This document shows positions 53,137-60,862 of a DNA stretch of 61,138 nucleotides, in pieces (positions within the stretch are counted from its first letter, which is position 1; every line of letters starts with the position of its first letter). Below the pieces are notes generated by a model. The model was not told where the DNA came from and did not search any database. It was given only the letters and a program-made list of their open reading frames with translations. This DNA is from Bacteroidetes bacterium GWF2_33_38 (lineage in GTDB: Bacteria; Bacteroidota; Bacteroidia; Bacteroidales; GWF2-33-38). The position numbers and the translations under genes are program-made. The stretch lies in the NCBI GenBank assembly GCA_001769505.1, contig MEOF01000058.1:1-61138 (forward strand), read 5' to 3'.

Positions 53137-53577
53137 ATGAAGACGTCAATACTTAAAAAAGTAAAAAGAGACAATGTCAGTCAAATAAAATTATTATTTC
53201 ATGACATTTTGGGAGCTGAGAAAACTTTGACGATTCCAGTTTCAAAAATAGACGAACTGTTTAATAAAAACATTTGGATTGATGCATCAGATGTTGAAGG
53301 CTTACTCAGTATTTGCGACGATGAAATGTATTTATTCCCGAAAACAGATTCATACTCAATTGTTATGAAGCACGAAGGCGAAATAAATGCAATTATCAAA
53401 TGCGATGTGTTTTTGCGTGATGGCAGTTTGTATAAAAAATCATTGAAAAATGAAGGAAAATTGATTATTACAGAAGCCAAAAATAGAGGATATGGAAGCA
53501 TGTCGGAAGACGAACTTGTGAATTTCTTGTTCACAAACATTAATTTAAAATCATTCGAATCAAAAATTTATTGTTAA
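53137..53577 (+). CDS. Stand-alone glutamine synthetase beta-grasp domain
   Basis: 146 residues that align over about 14-120 with the N-terminal beta-grasp domain of glutamine synthetase: VSQIKLLFHDILGAEKTLTIP, then IWIDASDVEGLLSICDDEMYLFP (normally FDGSSIEGF...SDMYL.PD) and INAIIKCDVFLRDGS (normally ARVLCDVY.PDG), with ITEAKNRGYG at the usual end. No catalytic domain follows: the frame ends after a helical tail (SEDELVNFLFTNI). In GS this domain forms part of the neighbouring subunit's active site. It could regulate GS by mixed assembly, or be a relic. No transposon scar is seen. Confidence 0.65.
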   Translation: MKTSILKKVKRDNVSQIKLLFHDILGAEKTLTIPVSKIDELFNKNIWIDASDVEGLLSICDDEMYLFPKTDSYSIVMKHEGEINAIIKCDVFLRDGSLYKKSLKNEGKLIITEAKNRGYGSMSEDELVNFLFTNINLKSFESKIYC

Positions 53578-53582
53578 AAAAT

Positions 53583-53714
53583 ATGAATATAGATTTTGTA
53601 ATATTAGGCATAATAACTTTTCTTGGAATAGTTATTTCGATAAGAACAGTTTATAAAATAAGTTCTTATATGTTGTCGAAACTTCACCGAAGAAAAATTA
53701 AGTCGATAATATAA
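53583..53714 (+). CDS. Small single-pass membrane protein
   Basis: 43 residues: MNIDFVILGIITFLGIVISI forms one membrane helix, followed by a very basic tail (KLHRRKIKSII). Starts 5 bases after the stop of the preceding gene, in reading order with it. No family recognised. The hydrophobic-basic design suits a small membrane partner; a chance frame is possible because the sequence is so short. Confidence 0.5.
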   Translation: MNIDFVILGIITFLGIVISIRTVYKISSYMLSKLHRRKIKSII

Positions 53715-53812
53715 AAAAAGTTTTTGCTCAATAAAAAGCGTTCATTAATGTAAAAGCATTAGCAGCAGACAAAAAATTGTGTTTAAAATGAGAAAAAATA
53801 CCTTATTATGAT

Positions 53813-53820
53813 TATTTTTG
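53813..53820 (+). promoter_or_regulatory. -7 box TATTTTTG of the ECF sigma operon
   Basis: TATTTTTG fully matches TAnnTTTG. It overlaps the first possible start (TTG at 53818), so the ATG at 53851 must be the start if this promoter is used. Confidence 0.5.
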
Positions 53821-53850
53821 AAAGCATATATAAAACCAGCTGTTATTGTG

Positions 53851-54417
53851 ATGAACATTTTTGCAAGCGAAAAGAAATTAATAAACAAGTGTTTGAAAGG
53901 AGTGCCAAGTGCACAGAAGGCTTTCTACGACATGTTTGCTCGCAAAATGTATGGTATTTGCCTGCGGTTTGCAAGAGTTGAAGGTGAAGCCGATGACATT
54001 ATGCAAGAGGGTTTTGTAAAAGTGTTTACAAAACTTGATACTTTCAGACACGAAGGTTCTTTGGAAGGCTGGGTTAGGCGAATTATTGTTAATACTGCAA
54101 TAAGCTATATTAAAAAGAATTCAGACTATAAAGTAGAAGTTGATTTAAACAATATTGGAGAAACCGAAATAGTAGAAGATGAAGCAATATCAAATTTATC
54201 GAAAGAAGAATTAATAAAAATGATTCAATTGCTTCCTGAAAGAAAAAGAATGGTTTTTAACCTTTACGTTTATGAAGGATATTGTCATAAAGAAATAGCA
54301 GAAATGCTTGATATTACAGAAAGTACATCAAAAGCCCAGCTGTCAAAGGCAAAACAAATATTAAAAGAAAAATTAGAAAAAATAAGAGTAAAAAGCTATG
54401 AGACAGTTTACGAATAA
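53851..54417 (+). CDS. ECF-type RNA polymerase sigma factor
   Basis: About 188 residues from the ATG at 53851. Sigma-70 region 2 (about 24-90; YDMFARKMYGICLRFARVEGEADDIMQEGFVKVF) and region 4 (about 125-175; LLPERKRMVFNLYVYEGYCHKEIAEMLDITESTSKAQLSKAK). No region 3, hence ECF. It directs transcription of an envelope or stress regulon. The next gene overlaps it by 20 bases and is likely its regulator. Confidence 0.93.
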   Translation: MNIFASEKKLINKCLKGVPSAQKAFYDMFARKMYGICLRFARVEGEADDIMQEGFVKVFTKLDTFRHEGSLEGWVRRIIVNTAISYIKKNSDYKVEVDLNNIGETEIVEDEAISNLSKEELIKMIQLLPERKRMVFNLYVYEGYCHKEIAEMLDITESTSKAQLSKAKQILKEKLEKIRVKSYETVYE

Positions 54418-55153
54418 AGATATAGCACAGTTCTTCTACGACAAGACAGCCGATTTCGAAAAAAATCCGCCTGATGAATTGTGGAATAAAATCAATAAAG
54501 ACGTTTCTAAAATAAATGGGGCAGGGCATATTCAGTCATTTATTAATCATATTTACTTATTCCCAATATTATTTGGAGGTTTTTTTGTCGTTGTATTTTT
54601 GTACTTTTTAAAATCGGGAGACAACACTCAAATAAAGCCAAGCATTACTCAAAACACAACTGTTGAAAATATAAATAGTAACAGTATTACAAATTCTACA
54701 ATTATTAGCTCTAAATCAGTATCTGCCAACACTAAGTTAGAGATTTCAGAAAATGTTAAAAAGAATAATATCGAAAAGCTGACATTAAAAGAGAATAAGC
54801 CTAGCTCCGTCGAAAATAATAAGCAAATATTTATAAATAAAGTTCCTCCTGTTGAATTTGATACTAGTGAAAGTGCAAGACAGATTGAAATTAAAAACGA
54901 TGAGCTTGAAAACGATGTTACAATCAAACAGCGAGTATATAATATTAGTTCATCGTCATATAATAAAATAGATAAAATTCAATTTGTGAAAGGCAATCAT
55001 GAAAAAGAATTGGTGAAAGAAGTAATTATGCCAGCATTAAATCCATTTGGTTATTACGAAATAGATATTACCGATTTACCTTCAGGAACATACAAGATAA
55101 ATGTATTGGATAAAGGAGAATGGCTCGAACATAAAATTGAAACCTTTAACTAA
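54398..55153 (+). CDS. Putative membrane anti-sigma-like protein
   Basis: 251 residues: a cytoplasmic N-terminus (1-48) with DELWNKINKDVSKI, one membrane helix (about 51-69), then a periplasmic Ser/Thr/Asn-rich linker and a C-terminal beta segment (EIDITDLPSGTYKINVLDKGEW), which recalls the end of a T9SS-type sandwich. The gene order (directly behind an ECF sigma, 20-base overlap) and topology match Bacteroidota anti-sigma factors, though no known anti-sigma domain is clearly seen. It ends 4 bases inside the convergent gene. Confidence 0.6.
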   Translation: MRQFTNKDIAQFFYDKTADFEKNPPDELWNKINKDVSKINGAGHIQSFINHIYLFPILFGGFFVVVFLYFLKSGDNTQIKPSITQNTTVENINSNSITNSTIISSKSVSANTKLEISENVKKNNIEKLTLKENKPSSVENNKQIFINKVPPVEFDTSESARQIEIKNDELENDVTIKQRVYNISSSSYNKIDKIQFVKGNHEKELVKEVIMPALNPFGYYEIDITDLPSGTYKINVLDKGEWLEHKIETFN

Positions 55154-56220
55154 TACTCAAGATTACAAATAACAATTTCGTCGAAAATTTGTTCGTTGCT
55201 TATATTTTTGTCGTTTGAACTAAAAGCTACATTTTTTAGCATAAGAGAGATTTTGTAAGTTTCTGTTATTGCGTTTTCTTTAACATACAAGGTAATTGTT
55301 CCTTGTTTTGCTTCAGTAATTTTATTCGTTTTGTCTAAAACATGGCAAAAATTGTCAGTTTTTACGTTTTCAACTAAATATGCATGTGCGAATAAATCAT
55401 CTTCGACTTTAAAATTATTAGTGCCGTTATAATCAATAATATTTCGTTCAAATTTAATTACAACATATTTGTTTGTAGCAACCTGTTGATAAACAATATT
55501 TTCGTAACATAAACCTTTTGAAATTGATGCCACAACATTATCAAGACCAAAACATTTTTCTTCAACAGCTTCTTGTTCTTGGTTGATGTTTTTATGTTCG
55601 TTTTCAATCGATGTTTCTATATTTTTCGCTTTTATTTTTTTAATATGAATTTGTCGCTTTAAAGCTCTATTTAATTCGAAGAGATTAATACCCAGCCCAA
55701 ATGATGTTGAAACATAAAAATTACTTGAATAAAACGGATGACTTTCTTTATTGTAAATTAAAAAACCAGAGTCGAAAACAAGATTTAAGTCAAAAAAAAC
55801 AATTTTTTCTCCAAAATCAAATCCCGTAACCAATGCCGCTCCGTAAACCGATGGATTATACACTGTAGTTCCAATTAACGAATTGTAATAATTTTGAAGC
55901 CAGCCGTAATATATACCTAGCTTTGGTTTTACCGAGCTTTCTGAACTTAGAAAATAATAATTTAGTCCACCACCAACATTATAGCTGGAGGAAATTTTTA
56001 CAGATTGAACTTCATTTTCTGGGGCATAGCCAAAATTGAAATATCCACCAACTCTACGTTCTCTAAATTCAGTATTAAGCCCAAGCCCACCATAGCTTAC
56101 TCCTTTACCTAATTTGACGAAAAAAAAACGATTCTCGTTTAGCGAACGCTGTGCAAAAACATGGACAAAACAAGTATTCAGTAAGAAAAAAAGAAAAAAT
56201 ATTTTGCTCTGTTTTATCAA
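55150..56220 (-). CDS. Exported outer-membrane protein, unknown
   Basis: 356 residues: signal peptide to about 24, then barrel-like strands (about 30-185; FFVKLGKGVSYGGLGLNTEF, VGGGLNYYFLSSES), a charged helical linker (190-215), and a soluble beta domain (215-356; GLDNVVASISKGLCYENIVY...). I do not recognise the family. Convergent with the anti-sigma-like gene (4-base overlap of coding ends). A -7 box on its strand lies at 56240-56247. Confidence 0.6.
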   Translation of the reverse strand: MIKQSKIFFLFFLLNTCFVHVFAQRSLNENRFFFVKLGKGVSYGGLGLNTEFRERRVGGYFNFGYAPENEVQSVKISSSYNVGGGLNYYFLSSESSVKPKLGIYYGWLQNYYNSLIGTTVYNPSVYGAALVTGFDFGEKIVFFDLNLVFDSGFLIYNKESHPFYSSNFYVSTSFGLGINLFELNRALKRQIHIKKIKAKNIETSIENEHKNINQEQEAVEEKCFGLDNVVASISKGLCYENIVYQQVATNKYVVIKFERNIIDYNGTNNFKVEDDLFAHAYLVENVKTDNFCHVLDKTNKITEAKQGTITLYVKENAITETYKISLMLKNVAFSSNDKNISNEQIFDEIVICNLEY

Positions 56221-56239
56221 TTTCTCATTTTTTATTAAG

Positions 56240-56247
56240 CAAATATA
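56240..56247 (-). promoter_or_regulatory. -7 box TATATTTG for the 55150-56220 gene
   Basis: On the minus strand TATATTTG lies 19 bases before the ATG at 56220; a full match to TAnnTTTG. Confidence 0.5.
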
Positions 56248-56321
56248 AGATATACCAGCTTTGTTTCTAATTATATTTAAATATTTTTTGATATTTGCAT
56301 TTATTATAAATATGAGATTGT

Positions 56322-58199
56322 ATGATTGAGCAAGTTATTAAAGAAAATGTAATAAAGGCGATACTCGAAATATATGGAGAAAATTTGGACGAAAAATTAA
56401 TTTCGGTTCAACAAACTAAAAAGGAATTTGATGGAGATTTTACAATTGTTGTTTTTCCGTTTGTGAAACAATTAAAAAAATCGCCCGAAACGATTGCAAA
56501 TGAAATTGGAAATTACGTAAAAGAAAATGTTTCAGAAATAGCTGATTATAATGTAATAAAAGGATTTTTGAATTTTTCTTTGACAAATCAATTTTGGTTC
56601 GATTATATAAATAATAATAATATTTCAGAAAAAAAATTTAGAGATGAAGTTGATATAGCTCTTTTTCCTAAAAAAAATATTAAGCATCACAATTTTCTTG
56701 ATAGTGATTGCAAATCAAACAATCTATTTTTTAGCGAAAAATCCGAAGATTTGTTTGTAATCGAATATTCATCGCCAAATACCAATAAACCATTGCATTT
56801 AGGGCATATCCGAAACAACTTATTAGGATATTCTGTAGCTGAATTATTAAAAGAAAGTGGAAGAAAAGTTGTAAAAGTTAACTTGATAAACGATAGAGGG
56901 ATTCATATTTGTAAATCAATGCTAGCTTGGCAAAAATGGGGAAATAACGAAACTCCCGAAAGTAAAAATATGAAAGGAGATTCGCTGGTTGGAAAATATT
57001 ACGTAAAATTTGACGTCGAGTATAAAAAAGAAATTTTCTCGTTAATTGCCGGAGGAATGGGAGAGGAAGAGGCGAAACAAAAATCTCCTTCGATGATTCA
57101 AGCTCAAGAAATGCTTCGAATGTGGGAAGCCGGAGATGAGGAAACTATCAAATTATGGAGAACAATGAACTCTTGGGTTTATTCGGGCTTCGATGTAACT
57201 TACAAACGTATGGGAGTCGATTTTGATAAGCTATATTATGAATCAGAGACCTATTTGTTGGGAAAAGAAGTCGTGCAAAAAGGTTTAGACGCAGGAATAT
57301 TAACTAAAAAAGAGGATGGTTCGGTTTGGATAGATTTAACAAAGGAAGGATTAGACGAAAAACTGCTTCTTCGTTCCGATGGAACTTCAGTTTACATGAC
57401 TCAAGATATTGGAACCGCAATTCTTCGTTTCAACGATTATAAACCCGATAAATTTATTTATGTGGTTGGAAATGAACAGAATTATCATTTCCAAGTATTG
57501 AAAATTGTCTTAGATAAACTTGGGTACGATTGGAGCGACAAATTGTATCATTTATCTTACGGAATGGTCGAATTACCTGACGGAAAAATGAAATCTCGTG
57601 AAGGAACGGTAGTTGATGCCGACGATTTAATTGATGAAATGATTCATACTGCTAAAACAACGTCTGACGAGTTAGGGAAACTAAGCGAGTTTTCAGAGCA
57701 AGAAAAAAACGAGGTTCATCGCATGATTGGACTAGGAGCACTTAAGTACTTTTTATTAAAAGTTGATCCTAAAAAAAATATTGTTTTTAATCCAAAAGAA
57801 TCTATCGACTTTAATGGAAATACAGGTCCATTTATTCAATACACTTGCGTTAGAATTAAATCGTTGTTGCGTAAAGCGAATGAACAAGGTATAGATGTTA
57901 ATCTTAAGAATTTGTCATTTGAATCAATTAAAGAATTTAAAAAAGAAATCATTTTATTAAAAAAAGTTTATGATTATCATCTAGTTATTCAAGAAGCTGC
58001 TATACAATATAGTCCTGCATTAATCGCAAATTATGCTTATGAATTAGCAAAAGAATTCAATCAATATTATCAAGAAAACCCAATTTTAGTAGCAGAGGAA
58101 GACGAACGGAAAGTTCGACTAGCTTTATCAAAGCTAGTAGGTTTTACAATTGAACAGGCTCTTAAAATTCTTGGTATAGAAGTTCCTGAAAGAATGTAG
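56322..58199 (+). CDS. argS: Arginyl-tRNA synthetase
   Basis: 625 residues. N-terminal Arg-tRNA additional domain (about 1-110), class I signature SSPNTNKPLHLGHIRNN with HLGH at H159, LINDRGIHICKSM, the KMSKS-equivalent GKMKSREGTVVDADDL around residues 420-435, and a C-terminal helical anticodon domain ending IEQALKILGIEVPERM. Charges tRNA-Arg in the cytoplasm. KMSKS reads KMKSR, the usual form in this family. Full length, single gene, terminator-like hairpin after it. Confidence 0.97.
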   Translation: MIEQVIKENVIKAILEIYGENLDEKLISVQQTKKEFDGDFTIVVFPFVKQLKKSPETIANEIGNYVKENVSEIADYNVIKGFLNFSLTNQFWFDYINNNNISEKKFRDEVDIALFPKKNIKHHNFLDSDCKSNNLFFSEKSEDLFVIEYSSPNTNKPLHLGHIRNNLLGYSVAELLKESGRKVVKVNLINDRGIHICKSMLAWQKWGNNETPESKNMKGDSLVGKYYVKFDVEYKKEIFSLIAGGMGEEEAKQKSPSMIQAQEMLRMWEAGDEETIKLWRTMNSWVYSGFDVTYKRMGVDFDKLYYESETYLLGKEVVQKGLDAGILTKKEDGSVWIDLTKEGLDEKLLLRSDGTSVYMTQDIGTAILRFNDYKPDKFIYVVGNEQNYHFQVLKIVLDKLGYDWSDKLYHLSYGMVELPDGKMKSREGTVVDADDLIDEMIHTAKTTSDELGKLSEFSEQEKNEVHRMIGLGALKYFLLKVDPKKNIVFNPKESIDFNGNTGPFIQYTCVRIKSLLRKANEQGIDVNLKNLSFESIKEFKKEIILLKKVYDYHLVIQEAAIQYSPALIANYAYELAKEFNQYYQENPILVAEEDERKVRLALSKLVGFTIEQALKILGIEVPERM

Positions 58200-58211
58200 A
58201 AATTACAAGAA

Positions 58212-58241
58212 AAGAGCCTGTTGGCATACCAACAGGCTCTT
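58212..58241. terminator. Hairpin between argS and the MCP gene
   Basis: A perfect 13-bp stem (58212-58224 with 58229-58241), four-base loop. The better T-tract is on the minus strand (TTTTC), so it chiefly ends the leftward MCP transcript but probably serves both convergent genes. Confidence 0.8.
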
Positions 58242-58272
58242 GAAAAAATACATTAAACCTCAAAAAAACTAA

Positions 58273-59946
58273 CTAGAATTTATCGAACTCGCTATCTTTT
58301 GTGTCTGATAATTGTAAACTTATCCCATCGTGTTTAAACGATTTTTTGAGTCCTTCGTGTGAAAAATGACTTTGCTTTTTTAACGATGAACTTTTGGTGG
58401 TTGTTGAAGCCATAGCTCGTTTTCGTGAATTTCCTTCTTCAATTTTGAAAAACGAAATAATTTCAGTCAATTGTTGTGCTTGCCCCGATAATTCTTCTGC
58501 CGTTGTTGCCATTTCTTCAGCTGCGGCTGCATTTTCTTGTGTAATTTGATTTAATTGTTGAATCGCTTTATTCACTTGATTTGAACCCGAACTCATTTCC
58601 ATACTTGCGGCTGTAATTTCTTGAACCAATTTTGAAGTATTTTGAATATTTGGAACAACTCCAGCCAATAATCTTCCAGATTTTTCAGCAATTTCAACAC
58701 TTGAACCAGTAATTTGAACAATTTCACTTGCAGCAACTTGACTTCGTTCGGCTAATTTTCTAACTTCGGCAGCAACAACAGCAAAACCACGTCCGTGTTC
58801 GCCAGCACGAGCCGCTTCAACAGCAGCGTTCAATGCTAAAATATTTGTTTGGAAAGCAATATCAGTAATAATAGAAATTTTACCAGCAATTTGTTTCATT
58901 GCATCAACGGTTTGATTTACCGCAACACTACTTTCTTGAATTTCTGAAGCTGCTTGTTGCGAAATTTTTTCAGTTTGTTGAGCATTATCGGTATTTTGTT
59001 GAATATTTGAACTCATTTCTTCCATCGAACTCGAAACTTCTTCAATTGATGATGCTTGGTTATTTGCTCCTTGTGATAATGATTGTGTATTTGAACTCAT
59101 TTGTTCGGATGCCGATGAAATATTTTCGGCTCCATAAACAACCGAATGCACAATTTCTTTCAATTTTTCGGTCATATTTTCAACATTTTTATACACGCCA
59201 ACTTTTTTGTTTGAATTATACGTTATTGTTAAATCGCCGCCAGAAACTCTTTCTAAAATCAATGCAATTTCTGATGGTTCTGCTCCAAGAATATTAAAAA
59301 TATCTTTCACAAGATAAACTGCTAAGAAAATTGAAAATATTGCTGCAATTAAACTAATTAAAATTGACATAAAATTTGTGGTTTCCGCTTTTGAAAGCAT
59401 CACGTCATTTGTCATTATGTGTTCTTGAGATTCTGATACAATATTCATTAAATCAATACCAACTTCGTTTAAATGAATAATAGTTTCAGTTTTATACACT
59501 TTTTGTATTTCTATCACTTTTTCAGCAGAATCGAGCGAATTATTGTGTGCAATAGTTTCGATTTTTTCAGCGGTTTCGTGCATTTTTATATGTGGAGTTT
59601 CAATTTTTTCAAAAGTTTCTTTTAATTGCGGAACTAATTCTTCTGCTTTGGTTCTTTCTTCTCCATAATACCATTTGCCAAAAGCACAGTTGTGAGCATC
59701 TTTTTCAATATCAAGTTCATCTTTTAATGGATCTAAAATATGTTCGCCAAGTTTTACCGACCATTTTAAGTGGTCAATATATTTTTGATTTATTTCTGCT
59801 CTGAGTTTATTTCCATCAATCACTTCTTCAGCATTTTCTACAATACTATTGATTCTGGTTACAATCCAAAATGAAGATATTATTGAAATCCCAATTATTA
59901 AGCTAAATGCAATAATAAATTTTGATGATAATTTTAAGTTTTTCAT
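58273..59946 (-). CDS. Methyl-accepting chemotaxis protein with periplasmic CZB domain
   Basis: 557 residues. TM1 (about 10-30); between the two membrane segments a CZB zinc-binding domain with ligand set H59, C87 (CAFGKWYYG), H119 and H123; TM2 (about 190-212); HAMP (213-265); signalling domain (about 270-500) with the hairpin tip [37 protein letters not shown]. The tail SEFDKF may tether CheR/CheB. CZB domains in MCPs often bind zinc to sense zinc or chlorine oxidants; a periplasmic position is unusual compared with soluble CZB receptors. Thirty-nine bases after cheW. Confidence 0.93.
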   Translation of the reverse strand: MKNLKLSSKFIIAFSLIIGISIISSFWIVTRINSIVENAEEVIDGNKLRAEINQKYIDHLKWSVKLGEHILDPLKDELDIEKDAHNCAFGKWYYGEERTKAEELVPQLKETFEKIETPHIKMHETAEKIETIAHNNSLDSAEKVIEIQKVYKTETIIHLNEVGIDLMNIVSESQEHIMTNDVMLSKAETTNFMSILISLIAAIFSIFLAVYLVKDIFNILGAEPSEIALILERVSGGDLTITYNSNKKVGVYKNVENMTEKLKEIVHSVVYGAENISSASEQMSSNTQSLSQGANNQASSIEEVSSSMEEMSSNIQQNTDNAQQTEKISQQAASEIQESSVAVNQTVDAMKQIAGKISIITDIAFQTNILALNAAVEAARAGEHGRGFAVVAAEVRKLAERSQVAASEIVQITGSSVEIAEKSGRLLAGVVPNIQNTSKLVQEITAASMEMSSGSNQVNKAIQQLNQITQENAAAAEEMATTAEELSGQAQQLTEIISFFKIEEGNSRKRAMASTTTKSSSLKKQSHFSHEGLKKSFKHDGISLQLSDTKDSEFDKF

Positions 59947-59985
59947 AAGTTTTGGTTTTTAGGTTAAAATTTTAATTATGGTTTT

Positions 59986-60465
59986 TTAATTGCTAATTGT
60001 TACCAATTCTTCTAATTCAAATTCTGAAAAAATATTGTTCATATTTACAATCATAATAAATCCTTCTCCACGTTTATACATCCCTGTAATAAATTGCGAT
60101 TTATATTTATTTCCAATATTTGGAGGAGGCAAAATTTCATTGGGTTCAATTTCTAAAACTTCTTTTACAGAATCAACAATGCTTCCTACATAAAGGTTTT
60201 CACTATCAACATTTATTTCTAAAACAACAATGCAAGTGTCTTTAGTGATTGCAATTTGTTCAATTCCCATTTTCATTCGGGTATCAATAACTGGGAGTAC
60301 AGTACCTCGCAAATTTATTACACCAAGCATATAATCTGGAGCCTTGGGAACTTTTGTTATTTGTGTCATTTCTAAAATGTTCAACACATTAACAACGTGC
60401 GATGCGTAAGTTTCACTCCCGAGTGTAAATGATAAATACGATTTTGTTTTTTCGGTTGTTTCCAT
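59986..60465 (-). CDS. cheW: Chemotaxis coupling protein CheW
   Basis: 159 residues, CheW SH3-like fold: YLSFTLGSETYASHVVNVLNILEM near the start, then VPKAPDYMLGVINLRGTVLPVIDTRMKMG (the core CheW signature) and VLEIEPNEILPPPNIG. Couples the receptor to CheA. In an apparent operon with the MCP gene downstream; a structured element and a -7 box lie upstream. Confidence 0.95.
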   Translation of the reverse strand: METTEKTKSYLSFTLGSETYASHVVNVLNILEMTQITKVPKAPDYMLGVINLRGTVLPVIDTRMKMGIEQIAITKDTCIVVLEINVDSENLYVGSIVDSVKEVLEIEPNEILPPPNIGNKYKSQFITGMYKRGEGFIMIVNMNNIFSEFELEELVTISN

Positions 60466-60607
60466 AATTTCAGATTTAATTTCACGTATAATTTTTTACA
60501 AATTTTCCGAAAAATAAAATTGTTTTATATCCGTAAAAAGATGGGGTTAATTTGCTCCCTTAAAAATTGTATTTTTTTGAATCTTTAAGCTTAATTTAGA
60601 TTACAAT

Positions 60608-60615
60608 CAAATGTA
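60608..60615 (-). promoter_or_regulatory. Candidate -7 box TACATTTG before cheW
   Basis: On the minus strand TACATTTG fully matches TAnnTTTG, downstream of the structured element and about 140 bases before the cheW ATG. Confidence 0.4.
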
Positions 60616-60672
60616 ATTTTTTTTTTCAAGTAAAATAAACACTTAATTGCCTTTAACAAACATTTAACAAAT

Positions 60673-60788
60673 AAAAAAAGCGTGGAACTAAACTTTATCT
60701 GTGCTTGAGGCTCTGGTAAGCCTTGTAATACAAATACGTATAGCCCACGCCGTGACGTGAGCATCTACATTTTATTCTTTGTATTACA
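60673..60788 (-). ncRNA. Putative structured RNA or switch upstream of cheW
   Basis: On the minus strand, in 5' to 3' order: A (TGTAATACAAA, 60788-60778), B (GCGTGG, 60750-60745), A' (TTTGTATTACA, 60734-60724), a small AGGCT/AGCCT hairpin (60723-60708), B' (CCACGC, 60685-60680), then seven T (60679-60673). A pairs fully with A' (11 bp) and B with B' (6 bp plus G-U pairs). The order A-B-A'-B' forms either a pseudoknot or two exclusive folds, of which B-B' plus the T-run is a terminator. Preceded by its own upstream terminator. I recognise no Rfam class with certainty; a 6S-type RNA is an alternative. Confidence 0.5.
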
Positions 60789-60794
60789 CCAATG

Positions 60795-60832
60795 AAAAAA
60801 AAGGTTCAATACCTATATGTTGGTATTAAACC
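60795..60832 (-). terminator. Terminator of the second MCP gene
   Basis: On the minus strand GGTTTAATACC (60832-60822) pairs with GGTATTGAACC (60813-60803), then eight T. Thirty bases after the stop. Confidence 0.8.
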
Positions 60833-60862
60833 CCTTAACTAATTAAACCTCAAAAAAACTAA

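Larger units (their letters stand above)
60466..60862. other. Gap between cheW and the second MCP
   Basis: 397 bases, holding the second MCP's terminator, the structured RNA-like element and a candidate cheW -7 box. No reading frame is convincing. Confidence 0.6.

Noticed and set aside
52971-53174. Minus-strand open frames inside long genes (for example 13830-14117, 45080-45491, 52341-52709)
   Set aside because: They lie opposite well-supported genes, show low-complexity or wrong-frame composition, and have no domains or start context.
60673-60788. tmRNA, SRP RNA or c-di-GMP riboswitch for the element before cheW
   Set aside because: No tRNA-like ends or CCA, no SRP Alu/helix-8 motif, and none of the GEMM conserved tetraloop/receptor segments.
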